Below are positions 45,692-53,487 of a stretch of DNA of 64,000 nt, piece after piece (position 1 is the stretch's first letter; each line of letters starts with the position of its first letter). The DNA is from Verrucomicrobiaceae bacterium. Lineage in GTDB: Bacteria; Verrucomicrobiota; Verrucomicrobiia; Verrucomicrobiales; Verrucomicrobiaceae. The stretch spans positions 248,001-312,000 of the forward strand of contig JAIXSY010000055.1 in assembly GCA_027484445.1 (NCBI GenBank), in the 5' to 3' direction. A model generated the notes under the pieces. The model had not been told where the DNA came from. It made no database searches and saw nothing but the letters and a program-made list of their open reading frames with translations. The translations under genes and the position numbers were made by a program.

Positions 45692-45799
45692 GCAGTCGCA
45701 TGGATAAGCAGCACAGCCCGAATGACAAACGCCTAAACGAAGGGGATGAAAAACAGAGCTGTGGCTTGAAACACCGGCAACAACTCCCGAGTATGCTCC

Positions 45800-46639
45800 A
45801 TGAATCGCTCCATCACTCCCGTCGCTGTGCTTGGCCTTGGCATCATTGGAAGCCGAGTGGCTCAACATTTGCAAGTCGCAGGTCATCCGACGTTGCTTTG
45901 GAGCCGCACGAGACGAACGCTAGGCAGCTGCCAAAGCCCCAAAGAAGCTGCCGAAAAAGCTCAAACCATACAAATGTTTCTCCGCGATGATGCAGCCGTG
46001 CTCGATGCTGTGCGCTCTATGGCACCAGCATTAGGCAAGAATCATGTCGTATTGAACCATGCCACGATCAGCAAGCCTGCTACTCTCGAAGTAGCCTCCA
46101 TTTGCCAGGCACAGGGTGCAGCCTTTTTGGACGCCCCATTCACTGGCAGCAAAGTGGCAGCGGAGAATGCCAAACTTTGCTATTATGTGGGCGGGAAAGC
46201 AGAGATTCTGGAAGGTGTGCGCTCCATTTTGGAGGTCAGCTCTGCCAAGATCCTGCATTTGGGTGAGATCGGTGATGCAATGGTGCTGAAAATTGCGACT
46301 AACCTTGTCACGAGTGTTACCGTCAAAGCCTTGTCCGAAGCATGTCAGATTGCCAAAGCAGAGGGTGTCTCGCTAGAAGCGTTGAAGATGGCCTTTGAAG
46401 CCAATGCCAATTGCAGCCCATTGATCAGCATGAAGTTGGCTGCCATTCAAGCGGGAGATTTTTCGGCTCACTTCTCTCTGATCAACATGCTCAAGGATGT
46501 CGATTTTGCACTTCAACTAGCATCAGAGGCCAAAATCAAAGCCTCTGCTGCGAGTTGCACAGCAGAGGCTCTGAGGAAAGGATTGGAACTAGGGAAAGGC
46601 GAAGATGACTTCAGCGTGATCGCACAGATCAACGAATGA
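45800..46639 (+). CDS. NAD(P)-binding beta-hydroxyacid dehydrogenase family protein
   Basis: A 279-residue member of the 3-hydroxyisobutyrate/GLYR1-type reductase family. The Rossmann motif GLGIIGS is at 12-18, the substrate-binding DAPFTGSK at 111-118 and the catalytic Lys164 in GDAMVLKIATNLV. The C-terminal all-helical domain (165-279) is present. The substrate is not predictable; candidates are hydroxyisobutyrate, glyoxylate/succinic semialdehyde or tartronate. Its end overlaps the convergent gene by 11 bp. Confidence 0.88.
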   Translation: MNRSITPVAVLGLGIIGSRVAQHLQVAGHPTLLWSRTRRTLGSCQSPKEAAEKAQTIQMFLRDDAAVLDAVRSMAPALGKNHVVLNHATISKPATLEVASICQAQGAAFLDAPFTGSKVAAENAKLCYYVGGKAEILEGVRSILEVSSAKILHLGEIGDAMVLKIATNLVTSVTVKALSEACQIAKAEGVSLEALKMAFEANANCSPLISMKLAAIQAGDFSAHFSLINMLKDVDFALQLASEAKIKASAASCTAEALRKGLELGKGEDDFSVIAQINE

Positions 46640-47168
46640 CGCTGCTGGTCCTTGGCTCCAATTGGTAGGAGATGGGCAGAGCATCTGCCGAAATTTTGGC
46701 GACGCTCTCGGTCAATGTTGGATTGACGATTTCATCACTTTCAAAGTGGCGGCTGAGGAGCAACACGCCTTCAATTTCAAGTTCATTCGCGCCTTGATCG
46801 ACTTCGCGAATCAATTCGCTATGGACCGCTAGCTGAGGCTGTTGAGAAAGAGCGGCAGGCAAAGGATCTGCGGAAGCAATCATGGCCCCTGAAACGGTTG
46901 AGCTAGTCCCATCCGTCGTTACCCACACCCCCCAGGAAGCAATAGCCACAACAGCAGCCGTCACTGCGGCCATGGTCCATTTGGGAGAGACCATGTTTTC
47001 CCAGAAGGTGACACATCTTTCCCAGAGCAATCCTCTGGCAGATTGGCGCAGCAGCTCAGAGCGCTGACGTTCGCGGAAGCGTGCGACGAAGTCTTCCACA
47101 AAGTCTTCAGTGGGGGTCTCATACTTCTTCAGTCGAATGATACGCTGTAGGTTTTCAAAGTCGCTCAT
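46629..47168 (-). CDS. Membrane protein, probable anti-sigma factor of the upstream ECF sigma gene
   Basis: A 179-residue protein with one transmembrane segment at about 66-86 (MAAVTAAVVAIASWGVWV). The cytoplasmic N-terminus (1-60) is charged and helical (LQRIIRLKKYETPTEDFVEDFVARFRERQR) and resembles N-terminal parts of small anti-sigma proteins, though the zinc motif HxxxCxxC is absent. The outer part has no known domain. It follows the sigma gene by 64 bp on the same strand. The function is inferred from position and topology. Confidence 0.55.
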   Translation of the reverse strand: MSDFENLQRIIRLKKYETPTEDFVEDFVARFRERQRSELLRQSARGLLWERCVTFWENMVSPKWTMAAVTAAVVAIASWGVWVTTDGTSSTVSGAMIASADPLPAALSQQPQLAVHSELIREVDQGANELEIEGVLLLSRHFESDEIVNPTLTESVAKISADALPISYQLEPRTSSVIR

Positions 47169-47232
47169 GTGTTCGATGGTTAGAAGTTGGATGGGTTTCG
47201 GACTGTTGCGGATAACGATATCGAGTTAGCAA

Positions 47233-47847
47233 TTATTTGACCAAATCTTCCAGGTAACTTTGTAGCAACCGATGTGCATAAAAAAGCCTGGATCGCACAG
47301 TTCCCTCTGAGACACCCAGGATCTTCGCAATTTCATTGTGTTGAAATCCCTGGATGTCGTACAGCGTGACGACGGTGCGATGGTCATCAGACAGACGTCC
47401 CATGGCATCGTTCAATCTTTTTTGAAGCTCATGAATATTGACCTCACGAACCGTATCTCGATTCGCTGTCGTGATTTTGATGAAATCAGGGTCGTTCTGG
47501 ATGCCGCTGTCCACATCATCCAGGCTAACTTTCGCGTAACGCCCTCGCTTTTTCAGGAAGTTGAGGGTCATGTTCACTGCGATGGAATAGATCCATGTGT
47601 AAAACGATGACTTTCCCATGAACCGCTTCAACGAGCGGTAAGCTTTGGCAAAAATCTCCTGGAGAAGGTCAGAAGTGTCCTCGCGATTCGAGGTCATGTT
47701 GTAAACCAACCCGTAAAGCTTGGGTGTGTATTTTCTGACCAATTCATCAAAGGCGCGCGTGTCTCCGGCCTGGGCTCTTTCCACCAGCACTCGGTCTTCC
47801 GACGCGCTGCTGTTGACGGGTAGATCGAGTTCGGCGGTCGCCTCCAT
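47233..47847 (-). CDS. ECF RNA polymerase sigma factor (RpoE-like)
   Basis: A 204-residue sigma-70 family factor. Region 2 covers about 30-100 (AFDELVRKYTPKLYGLVYNM, EDTSDLLQEIFAKAYRSLKRF, FYTWIYSIAVNMTLNFLKKR), and region 4 about 145-200 (LSDDHRTVVTLYDIQGFQHNEIAKILGVSEGTVRSRLFYAHRLL). Region 3 is missing, as expected for ECF factors. It is likely controlled by the membrane protein encoded next. Confidence 0.93.
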   Translation of the reverse strand: MEATAELDLPVNSSASEDRVLVERAQAGDTRAFDELVRKYTPKLYGLVYNMTSNREDTSDLLQEIFAKAYRSLKRFMGKSSFYTWIYSIAVNMTLNFLKKRGRYAKVSLDDVDSGIQNDPDFIKITTANRDTVREVNIHELQKRLNDAMGRLSDDHRTVVTLYDIQGFQHNEIAKILGVSEGTVRSRLFYAHRLLQSYLEDLVK

Positions 47848-47969
47848 GATGGGATTGTATGGTCAGTGTGAATACACAATATCTAGTTCAAGCAAACCAC
47901 CTTCCTTTGTGACAGACAAGTTTTTCTTCTTTTCTCGGAAGGTTGATGATAGCGGCATGAACTACGTCT

Positions 47970-48006
47970 GGAGCTATTTTTAGGCTGAAGGGCAAGCTGT
48001 AGCTCC
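47970..48006. other. Inverted repeat between the NtrC-type and sigma-factor genes
   Basis: GGAGCTA (47970-47976) and TAGCTCC (48000-48006) are perfect 7-bp arms with a 23-nt loop, about 45 bp past the stop of the NtrC-type regulator gene. There is no T-run. It could be a weak terminator or mRNA-end stabiliser for the minus-strand regulator gene. Confidence 0.35.
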
Positions 48007-48052
48007 TGAAGAAAGACGACGATGACGTCGAAATGAGCCTGCTGGATCAAGG

Positions 48053-49504
48053 CTATTTCTTCGCTGTAGGCTTTTTGGGAGTGGCGACTGCGGGGACGTG
48101 ATGATGTTCCGCTTTGGCCACAACGTCGGACTCACTGATGCCAAGGAATTTGGAGGCCTTGGCAGAATCTTCCTGAAAGTGCTTGAGAGCCTGACGGCAG
48201 AGTTCTTTTTCTACCCAGGGCAGCAGATCAATGTCAGGCTGTGTCTGGGCCACATTGATGAGGCTGGAGAGCGCATCACGCATTCTCATGACCGTGCTGG
48301 CAGGATTCGTGAATCGACTGTTCGCGATGCTGCCCAGGGGAATGTCCGATGGTAGCAGCACGTCGGAATTGGCCAGAGCACAGGCACGTTGAATGGTGTT
48401 TTCCAATTCACGCACGTTGCCAGGCCAGTCATAGGCTTCCAGCAATGCCAGGGCGTCATCGGTGAATCTCATGGTGGGCCCACGACGACGATTGGATTGA
48501 CGGAGGAGGAAAAATTCAGCGAGTAACCTGACATCCTCACGCCTCTCTCTTAAAGGCGGAATGTGGATGCGGACGACATTCAAACGGTAAAACAAGTCTT
48601 CGCGAAAGGTGCCTTTGGCGACTTCAGACTCCAGGTCTTTGTTGGTCGCGGCCAAAATGCGAACATCGCACTTCAATGTCTGATTGCTGCCCACTCGGGA
48701 AAACTCACCTTCCTGAAGCACGCGCAAAAGCTTGCTCTGCACAGCCAGCGGCATGTCGCCGATCTCATCCAGGAACAGCGTTCCGCCATCGCACTGCTCA
48801 AATCGGCCCACACGCTGGTTCACCGCACCTGTGAAGCTTCCTTTCTCATGACCGAAGAGTTCACTCTCCATGAGATTATCGGGAATCGAGGTGATGTTGA
48901 TGCCAACAAATTCCTTTTGGGTGCGTGGGCTAAACTTATGAACAGCTCGGGCAACGAGCTCTTTACCGCAGCCACTTTCCCCCGTGATCATGACCGGGGC
49001 ATCACTGCGCGACACACGACCGATCATTTTGAAGACTTCCTGCATGGGAGCAGAACGCCCGATGATGGTCTCTTGAATGGATTCTGCGGGCACCTCAGCA
49101 GCCTGAGCCCGCGTGACTCGGCGGGATTCATTCGCACGCAGTGCACTTTCAACCACTGTGCGCAGCTCATAAGGCAGCTTTTCTTTTCCGAGAACGTCAT
49201 ACGCCCCCAGGCGCATCGCTTCGATGACATTGCTGTTGCTGGCCAAGCCACTGAAGAGAATGACCATGGCGTTTGGGTCATTCATCCGAAGACGTTTCAA
49301 CAATTCAATACCGTTGGTGCCAGGCAGCCTCACCTCAGCTAGCACGAGGTCAGCTCGGTTTTTTTGATACAAAGCGAGGGCTTCCTCCGCTCGCTCAGCC
49401 ATCACCAAAGTCACTCCTGGAGCCTTGAGGTGGTTGCACGCCCAGCCCAGAAAATCTGAGTCGGCGTCCACGATGAGTATCCTGGAGTCCTGAGGAGATG
49501 ACAT
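48053..49504 (-). CDS. NtrC-type sigma54-dependent regulator with altered receiver domain
   Basis: A 483-residue protein with a receiver domain (about 7-120), an AAA+ sigma54-interaction domain (about 146-380) and a C-terminal Fis-like helix-turn-helix (about 435-470, EKELCRQALKHFQ...ASKFLGIS). Walker A is GESGCGKE (175-182), the sigma54 loop GSFTGA (222-227) and Walker B LFLDE (243-247). In the receiver the phospho-accepting Asp is replaced by Glu57 (LVLAEVRLPG), and the acidic pair near residue 13 reads VDAD; Lys107 is kept. Glu can mimic phosphorylation, so the protein may be active without a kinase. No histidine kinase gene is adjacent. A Lys/Pro-rich tail ends the protein. Confidence 0.92.
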   Translation of the reverse strand: MSSPQDSRILIVDADSDFLGWACNHLKAPGVTLVMAERAEEALALYQKNRADLVLAEVRLPGTNGIELLKRLRMNDPNAMVILFSGLASNSNVIEAMRLGAYDVLGKEKLPYELRTVVESALRANESRRVTRAQAAEVPAESIQETIIGRSAPMQEVFKMIGRVSRSDAPVMITGESGCGKELVARAVHKFSPRTQKEFVGINITSIPDNLMESELFGHEKGSFTGAVNQRVGRFEQCDGGTLFLDEIGDMPLAVQSKLLRVLQEGEFSRVGSNQTLKCDVRILAATNKDLESEVAKGTFREDLFYRLNVVRIHIPPLRERREDVRLLAEFFLLRQSNRRRGPTMRFTDDALALLEAYDWPGNVRELENTIQRACALANSDVLLPSDIPLGSIANSRFTNPASTVMRMRDALSSLINVAQTQPDIDLLPWVEKELCRQALKHFQEDSAKASKFLGISESDVVAKAEHHHVPAVATPKKPTAKK

Positions 49505-49667
49505 TTTGGCAGAAAAAGAATTCTTTCGTAGCTGGTTGATCCCCCCCCGTCAACTGCGGTTCTCCAAGGAAGCGCTTGGGGTTAACTCTGAAATGCGACC
49601 GAAGAAATGATTTCTCTGGCGATGTTTTTGAGGCAGCAGTGATTTTTCCGACGAAAACAGAGTTCGC

Positions 49668-50144
49668 ATGGCCATCACTGCCTTTTCTCCCACCCGACAG
49701 ATCGAAGTTCACATTGGCAATCAAAGGCTACAGCTCTTCGAAAAGAATCGCCTGATCCGCGACTGGCCGTGCAGCACCTCTAAATTTGGACTCGGCTTTC
49801 GGGAAGGCAGCCACCAAACTCCCCTCGGAAGATTCATTGTCCGCGAGCGTCATGGCGAGGGCGCAGAAATCGGCACCATCTTTCGCTCACGCAAACCTTC
49901 AGGGCTTTGGCAGCCGGGCATGGAGACCCAATCGGACCTAGTTCTCACCCGCATCCTTTGGCTACATGGGCTCGATCCCAGCAACGCAAACACCTGGCAA
50001 CGATACATTTACATCCATGGAACCAATGATGAATCAGCCATTGGCAGACCCGCGAGCCATGGCTGCATCCGACTCCGCAACCGGGATATGATCGAGCTTT
50101 TTGACCTGACTCCAGAAGGCACCGCCGTCTGGATTCAGGAGTAA
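49668..50144 (+). CDS. L,D-transpeptidase (YkuD domain) without signal peptide
   Basis: A 158-residue protein made almost wholly of a YkuD domain. The active-site run is HGTNDESAIGRPASHGCIRL, with catalytic Cys133, His131 and Ser130. Such enzymes form 3-3 peptidoglycan cross-links or attach proteins to the wall. No signal peptide is visible (it starts MAITAFSPTRQIEVHIGNQR), so export is unclear unless an upstream start is missed. It is divergent from the NtrC-type regulator gene across 163 bp. Confidence 0.88.
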   Translation: MAITAFSPTRQIEVHIGNQRLQLFEKNRLIRDWPCSTSKFGLGFREGSHQTPLGRFIVRERHGEGAEIGTIFRSRKPSGLWQPGMETQSDLVLTRILWLHGLDPSNANTWQRYIYIHGTNDESAIGRPASHGCIRLRNRDMIELFDLTPEGTAVWIQE

Positions 50145-50334
50145 AATTTCGCCTCATCGCAAAGGGTCGAAAAATTTTCCCAAAAAGTTTCAACATCTTC
50201 TCCGCTGAAGAATCAAATCCTTCAACAGTGATGGTGGGAGTGATCCTGCCAAGCTGGTCTTGAGAGTGATTGGTTGTTGTCACATCACCGTCTGTCTCAC
50301 GACAGATTGTGTTGAGGTTGATGCAAGCACACGG
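50145..50334 (+). other. Non-coding region, possible small RNA gene
   Basis: About 190 bp between the transpeptidase stop and a strong terminator hold no convincing protein. A hairpin TCTGTC-TCAC-GACAGA lies at 50291-50306, just before the terminator. A TTGAGA at about 50259 might serve as a -35 box. The layout fits either a long 3' UTR or a small RNA of about 70-110 nt. Confidence 0.35.
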
Positions 50335-50374
50335 GGCCGGGCGGAATCGGGAGCCGCCCGGCCCTCTTTTTTTT
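50335..50374 (+). terminator. Strong intrinsic terminator
   Basis: A perfect 10-bp GC stem, GGCCGGGCGG (50335-50344) and CCGCCCGGCC (50354-50363), with a 9-nt loop and the tail CTCTTTTTTTT. It is the clearest rho-independent terminator of the window. It lies 190 bp beyond the transpeptidase gene and 74 bp before the next gene. Confidence 0.92.
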
Positions 50375-50447
50375 CAGGAAGAGGCCGGAGAAGCCAGAAA
50401 GGCTGGGAGTTGACTCAAGTGTCCTGCACAGGCAAAGCACCGGCGTC

Positions 50448-50867
50448 ATGAATGATCCGCAAAGCCGCGCTTATCAATTGATTCAGAGCTATTACGCCAC
50501 CTTTAACCAGGGGCAGCGTGAAGCTATGCTTGCCCTGCTGTCAGAGGATGTTGTCCACGACATCAATCAAAGCGGCCAAGATGTGGGGCGTGATGCCTTT
50601 CGCCGTTTCCTCCAGCGCATGGATACCTGCTATGCAGAACAGGTGCAGGACCTCGTGGTTTTTGCCAGCAGCTGTGGCACGCGTGCAGCGGCAGAGTTTT
50701 TCATTGCCGGAGAATACTTGGCCACCGATGAAGGCCTGCCACCGGCTTGTGGCCAAAAGTATCACCTAAGGGTGGGCGCTTTTTTCGAGATTCGAGAAGG
50801 AACCATCACACGTGTCACGAACTACTACAATCTCCAGGACTGGTTGCGGCAGGTCGGCGCTGCTTGA
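50448..50867 (+). CDS. SnoaL/NTF2-like ketosteroid isomerase-related protein
   Basis: A 139-residue protein of the NTF2 fold: an N-terminal helix (AYQLIQSYYATFNQGQREAMLALLSEDVVHDIN), a middle GRDAFRRFLQRMDTCYAEQV, strands AAAEFFIAGEYL and HLRVGAFFEIREGTITRVTNYYN. This last run is typical of SnoaL-like and YybH-like proteins. These are small-molecule isomerases, hydrolases or binding proteins; no substrate can be given. The gene is 21 bp from tsaB on the same strand. Confidence 0.78.
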   Translation: MNDPQSRAYQLIQSYYATFNQGQREAMLALLSEDVVHDINQSGQDVGRDAFRRFLQRMDTCYAEQVQDLVVFASSCGTRAAAEFFIAGEYLATDEGLPPACGQKYHLRVGAFFEIREGTITRVTNYYNLQDWLRQVGAA

Positions 50868-50888
50868 GGTTCAACTCAGTAGCTAATC

Positions 50889-51539
50889 ATGAACCGTCTC
50901 GTCCTTGCCCTCGATCTCTCCAGCTCACGAGGCAGCGTCGCGGTGCTGTGCGCGGGTGAACTGATCTTTACAGCATCGTTTTTGTCAGAACGCTCCCACA
51001 ATGCCTGTCTATTCGGCCCACTCGGTCAGGCTCTTGATCATGCGGGTCATGAACCTGATGGCCTGATCGTCGTCGGCACGGGTCCTGGCAGCTACACCGG
51101 GGTGCGGATCAGCATCGCGGCCGCCCAGGGAGTCGGGCTTGCCCGCCATTGGCCGATCTTGGGCATTCCCTCGATCTGCACGGCAGCTGCATCCGATTAT
51201 CAGGTGATTGGCGATGCAAGACGCGGCATGTATTACCACGCACGGATCTCCCAGGGCCGCATGATTCAGGCCCCAACGCTTCGGGAGGCCAACGCCATGG
51301 AGCAGCTCTGGTGTGACTCGCGTGGACAAACTTGGGTTAGCTTTGACTCAAAGCCTCCCCTGCCCTTCCCCGGCTTGCTCCAAATCGCGCCTGACGCAGC
51401 CGCCCTGGCTCGCCTAGCCCTCAGCTTCTCGCTTGAGGAAAAGCAGAGCTTGGCCGCAACTCCACTCGAACCTTACTACCTACAGGAAGCTTTCATCACC
51501 ACGGCTCGAAAGATGGGCAAACACGTCCCCGCTCAGTAA
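50889..51539 (+). CDS. tsaB: tRNA N6-threonylcarbamoyladenosine biosynthesis protein TsaB
   Basis: A 216-residue ASKHA-fold protein. The start VLALDLSSSRGSVAVL and the signature GTGPGSYTGVRIS (63-75) identify TsaB, the pseudo-protease partner of TsaD and TsaE in making t6A at position 37 of ANN-decoding tRNAs. The C-terminal half is less conserved, as usual. tsaD, tsaE and rimI are not adjacent. Confidence 0.93.
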   Translation: MNRLVLALDLSSSRGSVAVLCAGELIFTASFLSERSHNACLFGPLGQALDHAGHEPDGLIVVGTGPGSYTGVRISIAAAQGVGLARHWPILGIPSICTAAASDYQVIGDARRGMYYHARISQGRMIQAPTLREANAMEQLWCDSRGQTWVSFDSKPPLPFPGLLQIAPDAAALARLALSFSLEEKQSLAATPLEPYYLQEAFITTARKMGKHVPAQ

Positions 51540-51610
51540 TTCTAAATTTTCTAGAAAGCCTGAATTAAGCTTGTCCTTGTGATTTATTTAGGAGAAATTG
51601 ATTTTTCATC

Positions 51611-52297
51611 ATGAAGTGCCCGCATTGCTCCACCTCTGTCGCTCCAGATCAAGGGGCCTGCACGAGTTGTGGTTTTTCGGCCGAGGCCATCCGCGCTTAC
51701 CTCGGAGCAGACTGGGTCCGACTGGAACGCATCACGGATGTCTCTGGCAGGCTGAATCTGCGTGACACCAGGCATCTGGAAACGGTCTTGGATGAGTTCG
51801 AGCGCCGCTTTCCTCAGTGTTTCATGGCTGCCTACACCGGCGTACTGCCAGAAACCCTGACGCTCTCGGACCTTGGCTTTTGGCTCATCAATCATGGTGC
51901 ATTTCAGACGAGGCAAATTTCCCGCAGGAACGACTTTGCCATCGTCATGCTTGTGGATCCCCTTCGAGAACAAGCCGCCATCATCGTCGGCTACGCGCTG
52001 GAGAAACATCTCACCGAATCCATTTTGACCGGCATCTTGAAGCAGGCTCGTGGCCAACTGCAGCGGGGTCAGATCGCCGCTGCCATCGAACTTGTCTGCC
52101 GACGCATCGAACAAGCTCTGCGCCGTGTCGGGCGCCAGCAACAGGCTGAGCCTGAGCGCCTGCCTGCGGTCGTTTCAGATGCGTCAGACCTCGGTCTCCA
52201 GAGCCTGCGCAGCCCAGCACCACGCAGCCAACCGAACACGCAATCAGCACCGGCCACCAGCCCACTGGTTGTGAAAAACTCATCTCTCATGCCATGA
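51611..52297 (+). CDS. Zinc-ribbon TPM-domain protein
   Basis: A 228-residue protein. An N-terminal zinc ribbon (Cys3, Cys6, Cys17, Cys20) is followed by a TPM-like domain at about 35-165 (ITDVSGRLNLRDTRHLETVLDEFERRFPQCFMAAYTG, FAIVMLVDP, ALEKHLTESILTGIL). It ends with a low-complexity Ser/Pro/Gln tail. TPM domains occur in thylakoid and bacterial envelope proteins with phosphatase or membrane-repair roles. The stop codon overlaps the next start (ATGA), so the pair is coupled. Confidence 0.65.
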   Translation: MKCPHCSTSVAPDQGACTSCGFSAEAIRAYLGADWVRLERITDVSGRLNLRDTRHLETVLDEFERRFPQCFMAAYTGVLPETLTLSDLGFWLINHGAFQTRQISRRNDFAIVMLVDPLREQAAIIVGYALEKHLTESILTGILKQARGQLQRGQIAAAIELVCRRIEQALRRVGRQQQAEPERLPAVVSDASDLGLQSLRSPAPRSQPNTQSAPATSPLVVKNSSLMP

Positions 52298-53421
52298 GAT
52301 CTAGTCTCCATGCCACCCGCGCGCTCTGCCAGGGCTGGACAGCTGCTGGCGTATTCTTCCTCATCAGTGCATGGAGTTGGGGGCAAAACATTGACGAAGA
52401 GCTACCGCTGCCTCGCTGGGAACAGGAGCCGCCTTCCTTGCATGACCCGAATAGCCCGGGCAGCCAGTTCAACGCACTCTTGCCTGGCTCCATCATTCCG
52501 GCCCCCCCGATCGACAAAGAGTCACCCCACCTCGGACCACGGCTCGAAGACGCCCCTGAAGATCTCACGCGCCAAATCGGACCGACCGACCTTTCTCTCT
52601 TTCTTCATGGCAGCTTGCTCGGATCATCCCGGCCGAGCCAAGCCCCGCGTGCGCCCACCCCTGCCCTCTCACTTCGTGATTTACCCACGGCACTTCTGCC
52701 GTCTCTGCACGACTCTCCGAGCAACGAATACCTGATCGACCCACAGAACCTTGTGCCCGAAGTCGCCCGTGGGGATCTCGAACGATTGCTCGCTTTCCAT
52801 GCCTCCGATGCCCGCATCCGACTTTATCTGCTGGTGCTAAATGCGGATCAAAAATGGCCTGCGGAGGCCGATCCAGCCTTGATCGCCCGAGGCGCTCTTT
52901 CTCGTCAGAATGCCTGCCTCGCCGTGTATCCTCTAGGTGAACCCTGGCGAGCCCGACTTTTTCTTTCCCAGACCGTTCATCAATCAGCAGCCCAGGAATC
53001 GCTGATCGAGATGGCTGGCGATTGCATCCGCGATGCCCAGCAGGTGGAAGAAGCTGCCGAGCAACTTCAGCGCTATGTCGTCCGCCTGTGCACTCGGCTT
53101 TACTGGCTGCAGAGTTCCCTGCCCCCGGCGGAAAACCCCGTCCTGCCCCAAAGCAGCTCGCGTCCCCTGCGGGAAATTAGCTCCGAAGCCACACCCAGCA
53201 ACTTCTTCACTCCCGATCAAAGACACCTATCCCTCCTCGGCGCACTCCTTGGCAGCGCTCTCCTTCTCTTGCTCATCGGGCAAAGCCTTCGCCGTTGGCA
53301 GCAACGTCGTTTCCAGCACAGCTCCACCTGCGTCTGGGTGCTGCCAGAGCCCGAGATCTTGCCTCGCCTGGGGGGCGCTTTTTCCGCAGGGGCAGGTGCC
53401 CACCTCCACTACAAACGCTGA
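52294..53421 (+). CDS. Membrane-anchored protein paired with the TPM gene
   Basis: A 375-residue protein with a signal peptide (residues 12-30, ending WSWGQ), a large extracytoplasmic region and a transmembrane helix at about 311-331 (LLGALLGSALLLLLIGQSL). A short cytoplasmic tail ends LPRLGGAFSAGAGAHLHYKR, a Gly-rich end seen in TPM-associated proteins. The outer part contains a TPM-like stretch (LERLLAFHASDARIRLYLLVLNADQKWP). Translational coupling to the zinc-ribbon TPM gene suggests a shared envelope function. No firm family. Confidence 0.6.
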   Translation: MRSSLHATRALCQGWTAAGVFFLISAWSWGQNIDEELPLPRWEQEPPSLHDPNSPGSQFNALLPGSIIPAPPIDKESPHLGPRLEDAPEDLTRQIGPTDLSLFLHGSLLGSSRPSQAPRAPTPALSLRDLPTALLPSLHDSPSNEYLIDPQNLVPEVARGDLERLLAFHASDARIRLYLLVLNADQKWPAEADPALIARGALSRQNACLAVYPLGEPWRARLFLSQTVHQSAAQESLIEMAGDCIRDAQQVEEAAEQLQRYVVRLCTRLYWLQSSLPPAENPVLPQSSSRPLREISSEATPSNFFTPDQRHLSLLGALLGSALLLLLIGQSLRRWQQRRFQHSSTCVWVLPEPEILPRLGGAFSAGAGAHLHYKR

Positions 53422-53487
53422 GGTCGCGACTACTCTGAACTCGGCAGACCTAGCCCGGAGCATCTCCATCACTTTTATCCTCGCCTC

